Positions 52,927 through 61,514 of a DNA stretch of 64,000 nt are shown piece by piece. Source of the DNA: Chitinophagaceae bacterium 26-R-25 (lineage in GTDB: Bacteria > Bacteroidota > Bacteroidia > Chitinophagales > Chitinophagaceae); contig JARWSJ010000003.1 of assembly GCA_029906195.1 (NCBI GenBank), positions 736,505 through 800,504 on the forward strand. Reading direction: 5' to 3'. The notes beneath the pieces are model-generated. The model was not told the origin of the DNA and did not search any database. It saw only the letters and a program-made list of their open reading frames with translations. The position numbers were made by a program, and so were the translations under genes. The first letter of the stretch is position 1. Each line of letters begins with the position of its first letter.

Positions 52927-52957
52927 AAAGCCGCTTCATTTGAAGCGGCTTTTTTGT
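52927..52957 (+). terminator. Terminator of the first SusCD operon
   Basis: A 12-bp stem AAAGCCGCTTCA/TGAAGCGGCTTT followed by TTTTG, about 20 bp after the stop. Confidence 0.92.
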
Positions 52958-53123
52958 GATTTTTATTCACAAAAAATCCACGATTGGAGATACAAATATG
53001 TTTCTTATTAGGTTTTTTTTAAAAGTGTTTTCATTGACACATTTAAAAAAAATCTATTCACGAACAACTAACAAACTGCTTTTTTTGACGAAAGCAAATT
53101 TTTCAAAGTATTCTCTTGTAAAA

Positions 53124-53153
53124 ATTGTGTTATTTAACATTGCTTTACTTTTG
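53124..53153 (+). promoter_or_regulatory. Candidate promoter in the first susC copy
   Basis: ATTG, an 18-bp spacer, then TACTTTTG (53146-53153) fits the consensus closely. In the second copy the -7 box is kept (TATTTTTG, 53525-53532), but the -33 position reads as TCGA. Confidence 0.45.
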
Positions 53154-53191
53154 CGCCGGACCTATTGTTTAATCAAATACTTAAAACACAC

Positions 53192-53385
53192 ATGAGAAAA
53201 CAGCTGACAATGCTGCTAGGCACCGTATTGCTTAGTAAGTTTTCCTTCACGCAAAGCCGGCAAATCTTCGGCAAAATCACCGATGAAAAAGGTAATTCCA
53301 TATTCGGGTATCGGTGGTTGTTAGGTACACTAAAATTGGTACAGTAGCTGGCAATCCAGTAAGAAAAAATTTGGATTCTATAGTT
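53192..53385 (+). pseudogene. Frameshifted 5' relic of a SusC gene
   Basis: The sequence encodes MRKQLTMLLGTVLLSKFSFT then QSRQIFGKITDEKGNSIFG, clearly parallel to the signal peptide and domain start of the intact gene (MRKVLLMLLSMVLLSAFSFA, QTRQISGKVTDEKGNPIFG). One base is missing after the Phe-Gly codons; the other frame continues the homology (VVVRYTKIGTVAG) before it fades and the second copy begins. Only a short peptide of about 50 residues could be made. Best read as a remnant of tandem duplication or of recombination between susC paralogues. Confidence 0.82.
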
Positions 53386-53524
53386 ATTGCATTTTTATTT
53401 AAAGTGTTTTCCAGAAAAAATTGCAAAAAAATTAATTCGTTCACAACTAGCGAATCTGAAAATTTGACAAAACCAAATATTTTTAATTATCTTGGCGTGA
53501 ATCGAATGTTATTTAACATTTCTT

Positions 53525-53532
53525 TATTTTTG
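53525..53532 (+). promoter_or_regulatory. Candidate -7 box for the second susC
   Basis: TATTTTTG, 37 bp before the ATG; its -33 partner is degenerate (see duplication). Confidence 0.4.
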
Positions 53533-53569
53533 ATTCAACCTATTTTCTAAACCAAATACCAAAATACAC

Positions 53570-56500
53570 ATGAGAAAAGTGCTGTTAATGCTGCTAAGCA
53601 TGGTTTTGCTTAGTGCCTTCTCCTTTGCGCAAACCCGGCAGATCTCGGGTAAAGTCACCGATGAAAAAGGCAATCCGATATTCGGAGTTTCGGTGGTAGT
53701 TAAAGACACAAAAATTGGTACAGTAACAAAAGAAGATGGAAGTTTTTCGTTCAACGCTTCTGCGAATGCGAAGACACTCATCATATCTGGTGTTGGTTTC
53801 GCTGAAAAGCGAGTATCAGTTGGAGCTGGAGCGATAAATGTCTCCCTCGAAAAAGACGATAAAAAATTAGATGAAATCGTTGTAGTAGGTTACGGAACTA
53901 AAACCGTTAAAGAGGTTACCGGTTCCGTTGCAAAGGTAAAAGCTGAAAAAATTGTATCAGAACCTCTTGCAAGCTTCGATCAGGCTTTGGCAGGTAAAGC
54001 TGCCGGTGTACAAATCGGACTATCTACTGGTACACTTGCTGATCGTACTTCTATCAGAATCAGAGGTGTGAACTCTATAAGTGCATCTTCTCAACCGCTC
54101 GTAGTAATCGACGGTATTCCTCAGTTGGACGTTGCAGGTAACCTGAATGGTTTTAACAGTGGTAATGGAACAAGGTTCGATCCATTGGCATTGGTAAACG
54201 CTGCAGATATTGAATCTGTGGAAGTTTTAAAAGACGCAGGTTCTGCAGTAGTGTATGGTTCCCGTGCATCTAATGGTGTAATATTAATTACAACAAAAAG
54301 AGGTAAAAGAGGAACTGTTAAAACATCTATCGATTCTAAAGTTGGCTGGGCGAGCGCATCTAACCTGCCTTCTTTGTTAAACGTAGATCAGTTTACTACA
54401 ATTCAGAACGAAAAAGTAGCGAACCGCTATGGTACAGCTTATGGAAATTATCCTCCTGCAAGACCAAGTGATGTCAATAAAGACGGTGTAACCGACAATA
54501 CGGACTGGAGCAGTGTGCTATATCGCACGGGAATGACCTATGACAACTCTATTTCATTTTCAGGCGGTGCTGATAAATTAACTGTATATGGTTCTGCAAG
54601 ATATTTAAAGCAAGAAGGTATCATCATAACTAACCAGTTAAAAACCGGCCAGATCCGTTTGAATTTGGACTTCGTGCCTAAATCATGGTTTAAGGCAGGT
54701 TTGCAAACATCATATTCAAGAACTTTGAATAATGGTGTTCTTTCTGATGGTTACATCGCTGGTGTTTCCGTGTCAGGATGGACTGCGCCTCCAAATGTTT
54801 CTCCTTTTGATCCAAGCAATCCAAGTGGTTACAATCTTACCGCTGCTGGACTTTTGGGTCTTGGAAACAACGTGCCATCAGCTAAGACATCTACGGGTTC
54901 TACCGTTTCTTTGCTGCCTAGCGCTTCTTATTATTCTAACGTTCTTGCGGTACTTAAAACCGGACGCAATGACAACACTGCTCAGGACCTGAGAGCTAAT
55001 ATCTACGGTGAGATTCAGCCTTTGAAAGGGTTAAAGTACACGTCTAAATTGGGTCTGCAATATTTGGGCAACCTTGAAGATCAGTACACTTCTCCTCTCA
55101 TTTCTGGTTTGGGTACTACATACGGTGGCCTTGTTCAGGACCAGAACCGTACATGGAACCAGTGGACATGGCAGAACTACATCAATTATGACAAAACCTT
55201 TGGTTCAGATCATAAATTGGGCGTAGTTGCTGGTATCGAAAACCAATACACGAAATATCAATACTGGTATACTGGCGCTGCTAACTTCAGCGATCCGTTC
55301 TTCACTCACATTATTGATGGTGCTTACACGAATACACAGCCAGGTCAAACTACTGTGTTGGATAACACAGGCGGTGATTTGAACAGCAGAGGATTGATCT
55401 CTTATTTTGGAAGAGCAAACTATTCTTATGCCGGTAAATATTTTGTTGAACTTTCAGTTCGTAGAGATGGTTATTCAGGCTTCGGTTCGGATAATCAGTT
55501 TGGTACTTTCCCAAGTATATCTGCGGGATGGGAGTTGACAAAAGAGCATTTCATGGAGTCTATTAGCTGGTTGAACTACCTGAAGCTTCGCGGAAGCTAT
55601 GGTACTGTTGGTAACTCAGGTGGAATCGGGCCATACGATTCAAGAACTTTGTATAGCGGTAAATCTTATACCAGCTTAACAGGTCTTGGTATCAAACAGG
55701 CTGGTAACTCTGCTTTGCAGTGGGAAAGTTCAAAGAAAATGGATATCGGTTTTGACGCGACATTCCTGAAAGGAAGGCTGTCTGCAACTGTTGACTATTT
55801 CGACAACAACGTAGACAAATTGTTATTGAATGCGCCGGTAATTTATACTGTGGGTATTCCTAACTCTAGCATTTCTTACAACGTGGGCAAAATGTATAAT
55901 AAAGGATGGGAATTTACAATCAATGCCACTCCTATAGCTGCAAAAGATTTCACATGGACCACGTCATTCAATTTCACAACAATTAAAAACCGCGTTACAG
56001 AGTTAGTTGCTGCTAGCAAGAACTCAGATATCACTGGTGCATTTACTTATACTGTAGCAAGTGTTGGCAAACCATTGGGTTCATTCTGGTTACCTCGCTG
56101 GGCTGGTGTTGATCCAAACTCAGGCAACCCAATGTGGTATGCTGCAGATGGTAGCCATAAAATTTGGGACTTTGCAGGCCAAAAATGGACAAAGGATGAC
56201 GGTACTCCTGTATCTGCACTTGGTATTGGAGATTATACTTACACTGGAAAATCTGGTTTACCTACCTGGTACGGTGGATGGGATAACACATTCACATACA
56301 AAAGCTTTGATTTAGGCTTCGCTGTAAACTATACAGGCGGTAATTACATTTACAATGCTACTAAAGCGGGAATGGTTACTAACTATTTCAGCAACAACTT
56401 TAGCGATGTGCTGAATCGCTGGCAGAAAAAAGGTGATGCAACTGATGTTCCAAAACTGTATGCAAATGACAACGCGGCTAATGCTGCTTCCACAAGATTC

Positions 56501-56770
56501 CTGGAGAAAGGTGATTATTTGAGAGTAAGAACAATCTCTCTTGGATATACTTTGCCTGCTTCTCTCTTGAGAAAAATGGACCTGGAGAAATTCAGAGTGT
56601 ATGCTCAGGTTTACAATCCATTTATCATTACAAAATACAGTGGATTGGATCCAGACGTAAACTACATTTCTCAAGGTACAACTAACACTTCTAACCTTAC
56701 ACTTGGTGTAGATAACCGTGCGACTCCGCAAATGAAAGTGTTTACTATTGGATTGAATGTTAGTTTCTAA
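53570..56770 (+). CDS. SusC/RagA family TonB-linked outer membrane transporter (second)
   Basis: The 1066-residue protein has a signal peptide (MRKVLLMLLSMVLLSAFSFA), a regulatory-like domain nearly identical in pattern to that of the first SusC, TonB-box-like DEIVVVGYGTKTVKEVTGSV, the SusC plug signature IESVEVLKDAGSAVVYGSRA, SNGVILITTKRG, and a barrel ending in FTIGLNVSF. It is preceded by a frameshifted copy of its own 5' end and followed 29 bp later by its SusD partner. Ligand unknown. Confidence 0.95.
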   Translation: MRKVLLMLLSMVLLSAFSFAQTRQISGKVTDEKGNPIFGVSVVVKDTKIGTVTKEDGSFSFNASANAKTLIISGVGFAEKRVSVGAGAINVSLEKDDKKLDEIVVVGYGTKTVKEVTGSVAKVKAEKIVSEPLASFDQALAGKAAGVQIGLSTGTLADRTSIRIRGVNSISASSQPLVVIDGIPQLDVAGNLNGFNSGNGTRFDPLALVNAADIESVEVLKDAGSAVVYGSRASNGVILITTKRGKRGTVKTSIDSKVGWASASNLPSLLNVDQFTTIQNEKVANRYGTAYGNYPPARPSDVNKDGVTDNTDWSSVLYRTGMTYDNSISFSGGADKLTVYGSARYLKQEGIIITNQLKTGQIRLNLDFVPKSWFKAGLQTSYSRTLNNGVLSDGYIAGVSVSGWTAPPNVSPFDPSNPSGYNLTAAGLLGLGNNVPSAKTSTGSTVSLLPSASYYSNVLAVLKTGRNDNTAQDLRANIYGEIQPLKGLKYTSKLGLQYLGNLEDQYTSPLISGLGTTYGGLVQDQNRTWNQWTWQNYINYDKTFGSDHKLGVVAGIENQYTKYQYWYTGAANFSDPFFTHIIDGAYTNTQPGQTTVLDNTGGDLNSRGLISYFGRANYSYAGKYFVELSVRRDGYSGFGSDNQFGTFPSISAGWELTKEHFMESISWLNYLKLRGSYGTVGNSGGIGPYDSRTLYSGKSYTSLTGLGIKQAGNSALQWESSKKMDIGFDATFLKGRLSATVDYFDNNVDKLLLNAPVIYTVGIPNSSISYNVGKMYNKGWEFTINATPIAAKDFTWTTSFNFTTIKNRVTELVAASKNSDITGAFTYTVASVGKPLGSFWLPRWAGVDPNSGNPMWYAADGSHKIWDFAGQKWTKDDGTPVSALGIGDYTYTGKSGLPTWYGGWDNTFTYKSFDLGFAVNYTGGNYIYNATKAGMVTNYFSNNFSDVLNRWQKKGDATDVPKLYANDNAANAASTRFLEKGDYLRVRTISLGYTLPASLLRKMDLEKFRVYAQVYNPFIITKYSGLDPDVNYISQGTTNTSNLTLGVDNRATPQMKVFTIGLNVSF

Positions 56771-56799
56771 TGTGAGGCATATTAAAAAAAACGAAAAAC

Positions 56800-58221
56800 A
56801 TGAAAAGTAAAAAAATTATATATATTTCTCTCGCAATTTTATTTGCAGCGAGTGCATGTAAGAAGTCGACCATTTTTGAAGATCCGTTTAACTCTATAAG
56901 CCAGGGTGCGGCATTTTCTACCGCGGACAAAGTTGAAAAATCTGCTGTGGGTATGTATGATGCTATGCAAAACCTCAATTTCCTTTGCGGAAGGGTTTTG
57001 ATTTACGCAGATCAAAGAGGTTTAGATGAAGCGCCGAATTCATACTTTGGAAACGTAGGGTTTCTACCAAACCTGACTGCAAGTGATGGAACTGTAGGTG
57101 CTTCATGGCGCGATGGTTACAACACAATTTTTGTGGCGAATAACTTTCTTCAAAACTTACAGGCAAACATAGCCGTGGTTACGCCAGACAAGGCTAACCA
57201 GTATATAGGTGAGGCAAAATTCATCAGGGCGTTGTGCTACACATACCTGGTTAATCTTTGGGCGCAGCCGGTTAATAAAACCTGGAGCAACTCAGACACA
57301 ACAACGTTGGGAGTGCCTTTGGTATTGACTGCTGCTACTGATCCTTTTGCTGCAAGCAACCAGGTATCTCGTGCAAAAGTTACAGATGTGTACGCACAGA
57401 TCGAAGCTGATTTGCTGGATGCAAAAAGCAAATTACCTGCTCCTTCTGCTACAGATGGTTTTACGCGTGTTGCAAGAGCTAACAGAAGTTCTGCATTGGC
57501 ATTGCTTGCCCGCATTTACCTATATGAGGGCCAGTGGAAAAAAGCATCTGACTATGCAGATTCAGTAATGACATATTCTTCTATCATAAAACTGAATGCA
57601 TCTCCAGAGCTTACTTTCGCAAGCCCGTATACAACCGGTGAGTCTATCTTTTCTGTTGCTATGAATGGTGCGGATAATCCTAACACAAACAACTCTCTTG
57701 GTCAGCACTATGGCGCACGTGCACGTGGTGATATTAACGTATCAACTGAGTACGCAATGCTAATGGACACGCTACACGATGCTCGTTTTACAAAACTGAT
57801 GGAACGTTATAACGGATTGCTTTGGACAAAAAAATATCCTGGTATCACCACGGATTTTGTACCGGTACTTCGTTATTCAGAGATTCTTTTAACAAAAGCA
57901 GAAGCTCTTGCAAGATTGAATACAGGAGCTGCAGATGTTAACGCTCTTGGTTTTGTGAACCAGGTTCGTACAAGATCTAACCCTACTTTACCAATCGTTG
58001 CGCTTACGCAGCCTGCACTGATTGATTCTATCTTGAAAGAAAGAAGAATTGAGCTGGCATTTGAAGGGCATGGAATTATTGAGTTCCAGAGAACTGGTAG
58101 AACATTGCCTGCTCACTACGGTATGCCAGATTTGCCTTGGGCATCTCAAAGAAGTGTAATGCCAATGCCGGATTATGATCGTCAGAAAAATCCAAATTTG
58201 GCTCAGAATCCTGGATACTAA
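56800..58221 (+). CDS. RagB/SusD family nutrient-binding lipoprotein (second)
   Basis: The lipobox FAASAC places the lipid Cys at 20. The body shows the usual SusD helices (YIGEAKFIRALCYTYLVNLW) and C-terminal region (LAFEGHGIIEFQRTGRTLPA, then MPMPDYDRQKNPNLAQNPGY) typical of glycan-type SusD. Length 473. Pairs with the SusC immediately upstream. There is no glycoside hydrolase next to it, so the locus is an orphan uptake pair. Confidence 0.93.
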   Translation: MKSKKIIYISLAILFAASACKKSTIFEDPFNSISQGAAFSTADKVEKSAVGMYDAMQNLNFLCGRVLIYADQRGLDEAPNSYFGNVGFLPNLTASDGTVGASWRDGYNTIFVANNFLQNLQANIAVVTPDKANQYIGEAKFIRALCYTYLVNLWAQPVNKTWSNSDTTTLGVPLVLTAATDPFAASNQVSRAKVTDVYAQIEADLLDAKSKLPAPSATDGFTRVARANRSSALALLARIYLYEGQWKKASDYADSVMTYSSIIKLNASPELTFASPYTTGESIFSVAMNGADNPNTNNSLGQHYGARARGDINVSTEYAMLMDTLHDARFTKLMERYNGLLWTKKYPGITTDFVPVLRYSEILLTKAEALARLNTGAADVNALGFVNQVRTRSNPTLPIVALTQPALIDSILKERRIELAFEGHGIIEFQRTGRTLPAHYGMPDLPWASQRSVMPMPDYDRQKNPNLAQNPGY

Positions 58222-58284
58222 TTTCCCCATCCAATATCTGCACAGGAATTTTTTTAACTCTGTGTTACAATAGGTTGATTTTTC

Positions 58285-58315
58285 GGGCCGGCATTCTTGC
58301 CGGCCCTCTTTTTTT
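58285..58315 (+). terminator. Terminator of the second SusCD operon
   Basis: GGGCCGGC/GCCGGCCC stem followed by CTCTTTTTTT, about 65 bp after the stop. Confidence 0.92.
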
Positions 58316-58397
58316 AATAACTGAATAACTGAATAACTGAGTGGTTGAGTTTCCGTTTCGCACTACGACAAAACCATTCAACAGTTCAATCATTTTC
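58314..58397. repeat. Inverted-repeat element 21 (TAACTGAA word)
   Basis: The left arm is AATAACTGAATAACTGAATA and on, through GAGTGGTT. The partner (58372-58397) is a shortened AACCATTCAACAGTTCAATC. The spacer word TTCGCACTACGACAAAA recurs in the tandem array at the right edge. Confidence 0.75.
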
Positions 58398-58399
58398 TT

Positions 58400-58674
58400 T
58401 TACCACTAAGGCACTGAGGGCACTAAGGTTCACTAAGGGTTGCTGTCAATGCGACGATTTAGATTGTTTCGAACTTCGTAGAGACGCATTGAATGCGTCT
58501 CTGTAACACCACAGGGTTGCGATATTTAATCGCACAGGTACGATATGCGAGAGACGCCTTCAAGGCGTCTCTACAGTTTTGCATGGTTTCTTTTGTCAAC
58601 CAATTCTCTGGCGAATAAACTTTGGTAACCTCGTAGTGAACCTTAGTGCCCTTAGTGTCTTAGTGGTGAATATT
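58400..58674. repeat. Nested element 22 (CACTAAGG outside, AGAGACGC inside)
   Basis: Outer arms: TACCACTAAGGCACTGAGGG and on (58400-58438) with GTGAACCTTAGTGCCC, TTAGTGTCTTAGTGGTGAA (58634-58671). Inside are two near-perfect hairpins: AGAGACGCATT/AATGCGTCTCT (58480-58502) and AGAGACGCCTT/AAGGCGTCTCT (58550-58572). Confidence 0.88.
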
Positions 58675-58795
58675 TGCGTCTCGCACCCTTATGGCATTCG
58701 TACACCGTACATCGCACATCAACAAACATCCCGCAAAAAAAAGACTGCCTCTTTCGAGACAGCCTTTTATTCAATCAATCATTAAAACTCATTTT

Positions 58796-61189
58796 TTACT
58801 TCACAAGTCTTACTTGCGTTTGTAAGTTATCCCCAACTAATCTGATCAAATATTGACCTGATGGTAAGCTACCAAGGCTGGAAACAGATTGTGTGTTATA
58901 ACCTTTGTTTCCTTGAAGATCAATTTGTTTAATCAATCTACCCACCATGTCGTAAACGTATACTTTCACTTTACCTGCATTGTCGAGGTTGTATGATAAG
59001 TTCACGTGATCAACAAATGGATTCGGGCTGATTTGTACTTGCAATGCCTGAGCTTGCAGATAAACTACTTTGCTGTATTTGAAGTCGCCGTTAATGTCAA
59101 CTTGTTTCAAACGATAGTAGTTGTTGCTAAGCGGAGAAGCATCAACAAATGTATAGTTGCCTACAGGAGCGTGAGATGCAGCTACAGCACCAAGTTTGGA
59201 GAATGTTCTGCCATCACCGCTTCTTTCAACGTCAAAGTGGTCATTGCTTACTTCGTTTTCTGTTTGCCATGTCAAATTAGCTTTGCCACCAGACAGAACA
59301 GCTTTGAAAGAAATGAAGTCAACAGGCAATGGAGCATTTACAGGAGGGAAAACAACACCACTGAATTCTGATGTATTGCCATCCGCATCAGTAGCAGTAG
59401 CTGTTAAACCTGTTGTAGTTGTTAAGCCCGGGAACAATATTTTTGGAATGGTAAATCGGAAACGGTTAGTAGTAATAGTTGCCGGGTTGTTGTCCCCTTC
59501 AAGTACTTTGTCATACGCGCCAGTAATAGCTAATTCGTCAGCGTAGCCATCCAGCAAGCCATCTTCTTTCAGGCGAATGTAGGGGATAAGACCTTCTCCG
59601 AAGCTTTTGGTGAAGCCCAAAGGAAGCGGATTTGAAGGGTGTTTACCATCTGCTTTGTAAAACTCAATAATAGCACCCGGATCGCTGAATCCATTAATAA
59701 CAAAGTTGTCCCCTTGTTCAGTAATGGCAAATATCACAGGAGCATTGATATAATTGTTAGGACCTGTCAATGGCGCACTGTGGTTATTGCTAACGCCTCT
59801 GCCGGTTGTAAGGTCAGTTTTAAGATCAATACCAAGCTCTACGTTGCCGTACATTCTATTTCTTGAAATGGTAAGACCGGTAAGTTTACCTGTACCCGCA
59901 AAACCTGTGTATGTAGAAACGCCAGATTGTTTATTAAACGCAATAACGTTTCCTTCTTTTAAATCGTTAGAACCATCGTTATTACTACCAACCCAGTTAT
60001 TGATAACATCATAACCGCTCATTGCTTCAGCGTATACGCCAAAGATGCCGTTACCTCTGTCTGCAACACCCGGAAAATAGGTTCCGATAGAGTTGTTGAA
60101 GATCATGTTATGCTGAGTAGTGTTACCACCAAGTATCGCATAATAATCGCCCGCTTGCAGTTTGATACCATATTTAGTATTGGAACCAATGATGTTTGAT
60201 TGTGCAGCAACGTCAGTACCGCCAATTGTGTTGGCGCTGGAGTTCCAGATGATGATACCCATTACGTTTGGCGCTGCATTTTTTGCTGCATCCAAACCTA
60301 CTGTGTTGCCCGCAACAGTATTTGAATCAGAAGAGTTATACAGCCATATACCATATTTACCATTGTTGCCGATAACATTCGCTTCAACATCGTCGCTTAC
60401 GCCGTTACCATCTGTACCAATAAGGTTGTTTTTAGAACTTTTGTCTAAAACGATACCTGCGGTGCTGTTGCCGAGAGCTTCAGTACCACTCGCGCCGATA
60501 CCTATATAGTTACCTGCGATTTTTGCATTTCTTGCCAATGCAAGTGCAATACCATTATCGCGGTTAGCACCGATAACGTTGCCTTCCCATGCATCCTGCA
60601 CGCCATCACCATTTGTACCAATGGTAATGTTCCATGTGCTTACAGTAGCACCGGTAGAAGTTCTGATACCGTTTCTGCCATTAGATGCTGCAGTAGTACC
60701 GGTTTCGTTTGTTCCGATAAATGAACCCCAAATGCTGATATTTTGCAAACCACCGTTGATGGTGATTCCTGATTCACCAAAGTTTCTGATGTTCAGACCG
60801 GCAAATTCAACATTGCTTGAGGCAATTTGCAATCCACTTAAGTAAGCAGGCAAACCTGTTCCGTCAATAACGATTGAAATTGTACGTGAAGTAAATGTGC
60901 CTGGCTGCGATCCCGGTTGTGAGTAACCGTTAATAAAAAGCGGATCGATGATAACAGGAAAGCCACTGAGGCTGGGTTGAAATACAAATGGGCCGGAGCC
61001 TGCAATGTTGAAGTTAATGGTATCCTTACCCGCATGGTTATTTGCTAAGGTAATAGCGTCGCCTAATGAGCCGGTACCACTAACATTTGTGTTGGTGACC
61101 CAATAGGTGTTTGCTTTTGTGGAGGTGATGATAAAAAAGAACAACAAGGCGGCAAAAACCCTCTTGTAAGATGAGTACAAGTGTTTCAT
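58796..61189 (-). CDS. T9SS type A sorting domain protein with right-handed beta-helix
   Basis: A signal peptide (MKHLYSSYKRVFAALLFFFI, cleaved near TKAN) is followed by a CSLREA-like start (TGSLGDAITLANNHAGKDTI) and long beta-helix coils: GNYIGIGASGTEALGNSTAG, NLIGTDGNGVSDDVEANVIG and similar, over about residues 90-470. Next comes a folded region (about 480-640), an FnIII/ALE-type segment, and the type A C-terminal signal (ISPNPFVDHVNLSYNLDNAG, ending SGQYLIRLVGDN and QTQVRLVK). The protein is exported by T9SS and likely bound to the cell surface. Its ligand is unknown; polysaccharide binding or lysis is one guess. It is convergent with the SusCD genes. Confidence 0.92.
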   Translation of the reverse strand: MKHLYSSYKRVFAALLFFFIITSTKANTYWVTNTNVSGTGSLGDAITLANNHAGKDTINFNIAGSGPFVFQPSLSGFPVIIDPLFINGYSQPGSQPGTFTSRTISIVIDGTGLPAYLSGLQIASSNVEFAGLNIRNFGESGITINGGLQNISIWGSFIGTNETGTTAASNGRNGIRTSTGATVSTWNITIGTNGDGVQDAWEGNVIGANRDNGIALALARNAKIAGNYIGIGASGTEALGNSTAGIVLDKSSKNNLIGTDGNGVSDDVEANVIGNNGKYGIWLYNSSDSNTVAGNTVGLDAAKNAAPNVMGIIIWNSSANTIGGTDVAAQSNIIGSNTKYGIKLQAGDYYAILGGNTTQHNMIFNNSIGTYFPGVADRGNGIFGVYAEAMSGYDVINNWVGSNNDGSNDLKEGNVIAFNKQSGVSTYTGFAGTGKLTGLTISRNRMYGNVELGIDLKTDLTTGRGVSNNHSAPLTGPNNYINAPVIFAITEQGDNFVINGFSDPGAIIEFYKADGKHPSNPLPLGFTKSFGEGLIPYIRLKEDGLLDGYADELAITGAYDKVLEGDNNPATITTNRFRFTIPKILFPGLTTTTGLTATATDADGNTSEFSGVVFPPVNAPLPVDFISFKAVLSGGKANLTWQTENEVSNDHFDVERSGDGRTFSKLGAVAASHAPVGNYTFVDASPLSNNYYRLKQVDINGDFKYSKVVYLQAQALQVQISPNPFVDHVNLSYNLDNAGKVKVYVYDMVGRLIKQIDLQGNKGYNTQSVSSLGSLPSGQYLIRLVGDNLQTQVRLVK

Positions 61190-61514
61190 AAACCAAATTT
61201 TTGTTTTCGAAATGTAGTTTCAGATAATAAAAAGAAAGGAGACGGGACTTAATTAAAATCTGGTCTTTAGATAGGAGGATAAGATTGCCGGTTACGCGAT
61301 TAAATTCAGTGTGGCTTATTTATAGGAATGAAGATAGGTACCGCTAAAGTAGAAACTTATTTGGATATTTAAAACAGTTACCCAAAAAATTCATTTCAGA
61401 ATGGCAAAAAGTGTGCCTTCATTGTCAACGCGTTATAAGTATTTATACTTATCCCAACCCAGTCTAAATACTTTTATGCATATTTACAATTACGTATAAA
61501 CCTAAACCCTTGAT
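61190..61514. other. Divergent intergenic region
   Basis: About 325 bp between the divergent beta-helix and DUF3857 genes; AT-rich in its right part. It must hold two promoters, but no full consensus was found. A weak TACTTTAG (minus strand, near 61344-61351) could serve the beta-helix gene. Confidence 0.5.

Larger units (their letters stand above)
53010..53720 (+). repeat. Tandem duplication of a susC promoter and 5' end
   Basis: Two imperfect copies with an offset of 378 bp. Matching landmarks are AAAGTGTTTTC, GTTATTTAACATT-CTTTA-TTTTTG, the leader ending in ACACATGAGAAAA, and about 150 bp of coding sequence. The first copy ends in a frameshift, and the second continues as the intact susC gene. 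Confidence 0.85.
58222..58795. other. Gene-free stretch packed with repeats
   Basis: About 570 bp between convergent genes. It contains the SusD terminator and elements 21 and 22; no coding frame is supported. Confidence 0.7.

Noticed and set aside
53165..53550. Two short open frames ahead of the second susC as real genes
   Set aside because: They are the two frames of one broken susC 5' copy and the duplicated leader.
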